Shown one piece after another: positions 31,285 to 31,782 of a stretch of 31,782 nucleotides of DNA. Numbering within the stretch: the first letter of the stretch is position 1; each line of letters opens with the position of its first letter. Below the pieces are notes generated by a model that saw only the letters and a program-made list of their open reading frames with translations, was not told where the DNA came from and ran no database searches. The stretch is taken from positions 1 to 31,782 of the forward strand of contig CALZLL010000003.1 in NCBI GenBank assembly GCA_945788325.1, written 5' to 3'. The DNA is from an uncultured Clostridium sp. GTDB taxonomy: Bacteria; Bacillota_I; Bacilli_A; RF39; UBA660. The position numbers were made by a program, and so were the translations under genes.

Positions 31285-31734
31285 ATGCTTAAGCTGATTA
31301 TGAACAAGCTTATATAAGTTCATTTATAAAAATTTTTACATTATTAAAAAATGAATATGAAGTTTTGGTAAAAAATAGCGAATGTGAAAATTATGAAATA
31401 AAAATTAAGAGTGTAAATAAAGAAAAAATAAAAGAAAATTTAAGTATCTGCTTCCAAAAGAAAAATGGTGCTTTAACAATTATTGCAAATAAAAAAATAG
31501 ATGAAGAAATAACTAAAAAGTTAGTAAAAGATGTATCTTTAGCATTAAATAAAAAAAACAATTGCAAGCTATAACTTTAAAGATTTAAATGAATCCATAG
31601 TATATCATTTTGAATATGTTAAAGAAAATAAAATAATTGATAATAAAAAAATTATAGAAGATTTAAAAAAATTAGGTGAAATAGAAAATTTAGATTATGA
31701 TATTATATTAAATCTATCCACATACGAAATATAA
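31285..31734 (+). pseudogene. Frameshifted small gene of unknown function (about 149 codons before breakage)
   Basis: ATG at 31285 has a good GGTGAT ribosome binding site but its frame stops after ten codons. One added base after the third codon (31290-31292) joins MLK to a frame reading ADYEQAYISSFIKIFTLL, which stays open to 31574. At the A8 run near 31552-31559, removal of one A leads into a third open frame starting IASYNFKDLNESIVYHF and ending at TAA 31732-31734. The reconstructed product is a Lys/Asn/Glu-rich alpha-beta protein with no recognised domain. Two single-base indels suggest a recent pseudogene or assembly/sequencing errors; the second is at a homopolymer. Programmed frameshifting is unlikely. 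Confidence 0.75.
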
Positions 31735-31748
31735 TAAATATTATTAAA

Positions 31749-31776
31749 AACACTTGCAGTTTTATTAGTAAGTGTT
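31749..31776 (+). terminator. Candidate terminator at the window end
   Basis: AACACTTGC (31749-31757) pairs with GTAAGTGTT (31768-31776), 9 bp with one G-U. The U-tract would fall at or beyond the window end, so it cannot be confirmed. Confidence 0.5.
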
Positions 31777-31782
31777 CTAATT

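Overview
The window comes from a strongly AT-rich, walled bacterium, most likely an uncultured gut-type Bacillota/Bacilli lineage (RF39- or Erysipelotrichia-like; the exact lineage is inference). The support is the mraZ-rsmH-ftsL-pbp cluster, MurF, pyruvate formate-lyase, Bacillota-type WXG100/EssC type VII secretion (T7SS) genes, strong AGGAGG ribosome binding sites and compact intrinsic terminators. TGA is a normal stop, for example at the end of the HD-domain protein. No rRNA, tRNA, IS element or CRISPR array was seen.

Layout. 1-3945 (minus): a short division/cell-wall operon mraZ-rsmH-ftsL-pbp, driven by a promoter with four MraZ-box-like repeats and closed by a terminator right after the PBP gene. 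4041-5177 (plus): yidD plus a TroA/ZnuA-like lipoprotein that contains no histidine. 5269-6273 (minus): a YhcG/DUF1016 nuclease-like gene. 6569-7579 (minus): a membrane-anchored thioredoxin-fold protein and trmL. 7601-17889 (minus): a T7SS locus. 18022-20087 (minus): a HerA-family ATPase. 20125-22955 (plus): an ABC ATPase and FtsX-type permease with unusual features. 22943-25270 (plus): pflB. 25286-26170 (minus): a second YhcG-like gene, placed between pflB and pflA. 26225-26984 (plus): pflA, converging with murF (minus) through a 13-bp palindrome inside both coding ends. 28404-29123 (minus): a PD-(D/E)XK-like protein. 29230-31255 (plus): a small-multidrug-export-family membrane protein and an archaeal/eukaryotic-type prolyl-tRNA synthetase. 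31285-31734 (plus): a small gene broken by two single-base frameshifts.

The most interesting part is the T7SS locus. In transcription order it reads: YukD/EsaB ubiquitin-like protein, WXG100 pair 1, internal hairpins, WXG100 pair 2 (an apparent duplication of pair 1), a helical W-G protein, a DUF4176-like protein, a 917-residue multidomain protein whose C-terminal half carries a complete HD-phosphohydrolase signature, a 128-residue unknown protein (immunity candidate), and EssC. EssA, EssB/YukC and EsaA/YueB are not present here, so this is either a reduced T7SSb or its membrane partners lie elsewhere. I read the 917-residue protein as a predicted T7SS effector with an HD-hydrolase domain and the gene after it as a candidate cognate immunity gene. 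That is inference from architecture and order.

Recurrent genome-level features: extended -10 promoters (TGnTATAAT-like) at most transcription starts, and terminator stems that overlap the stop codon of the gene they follow.
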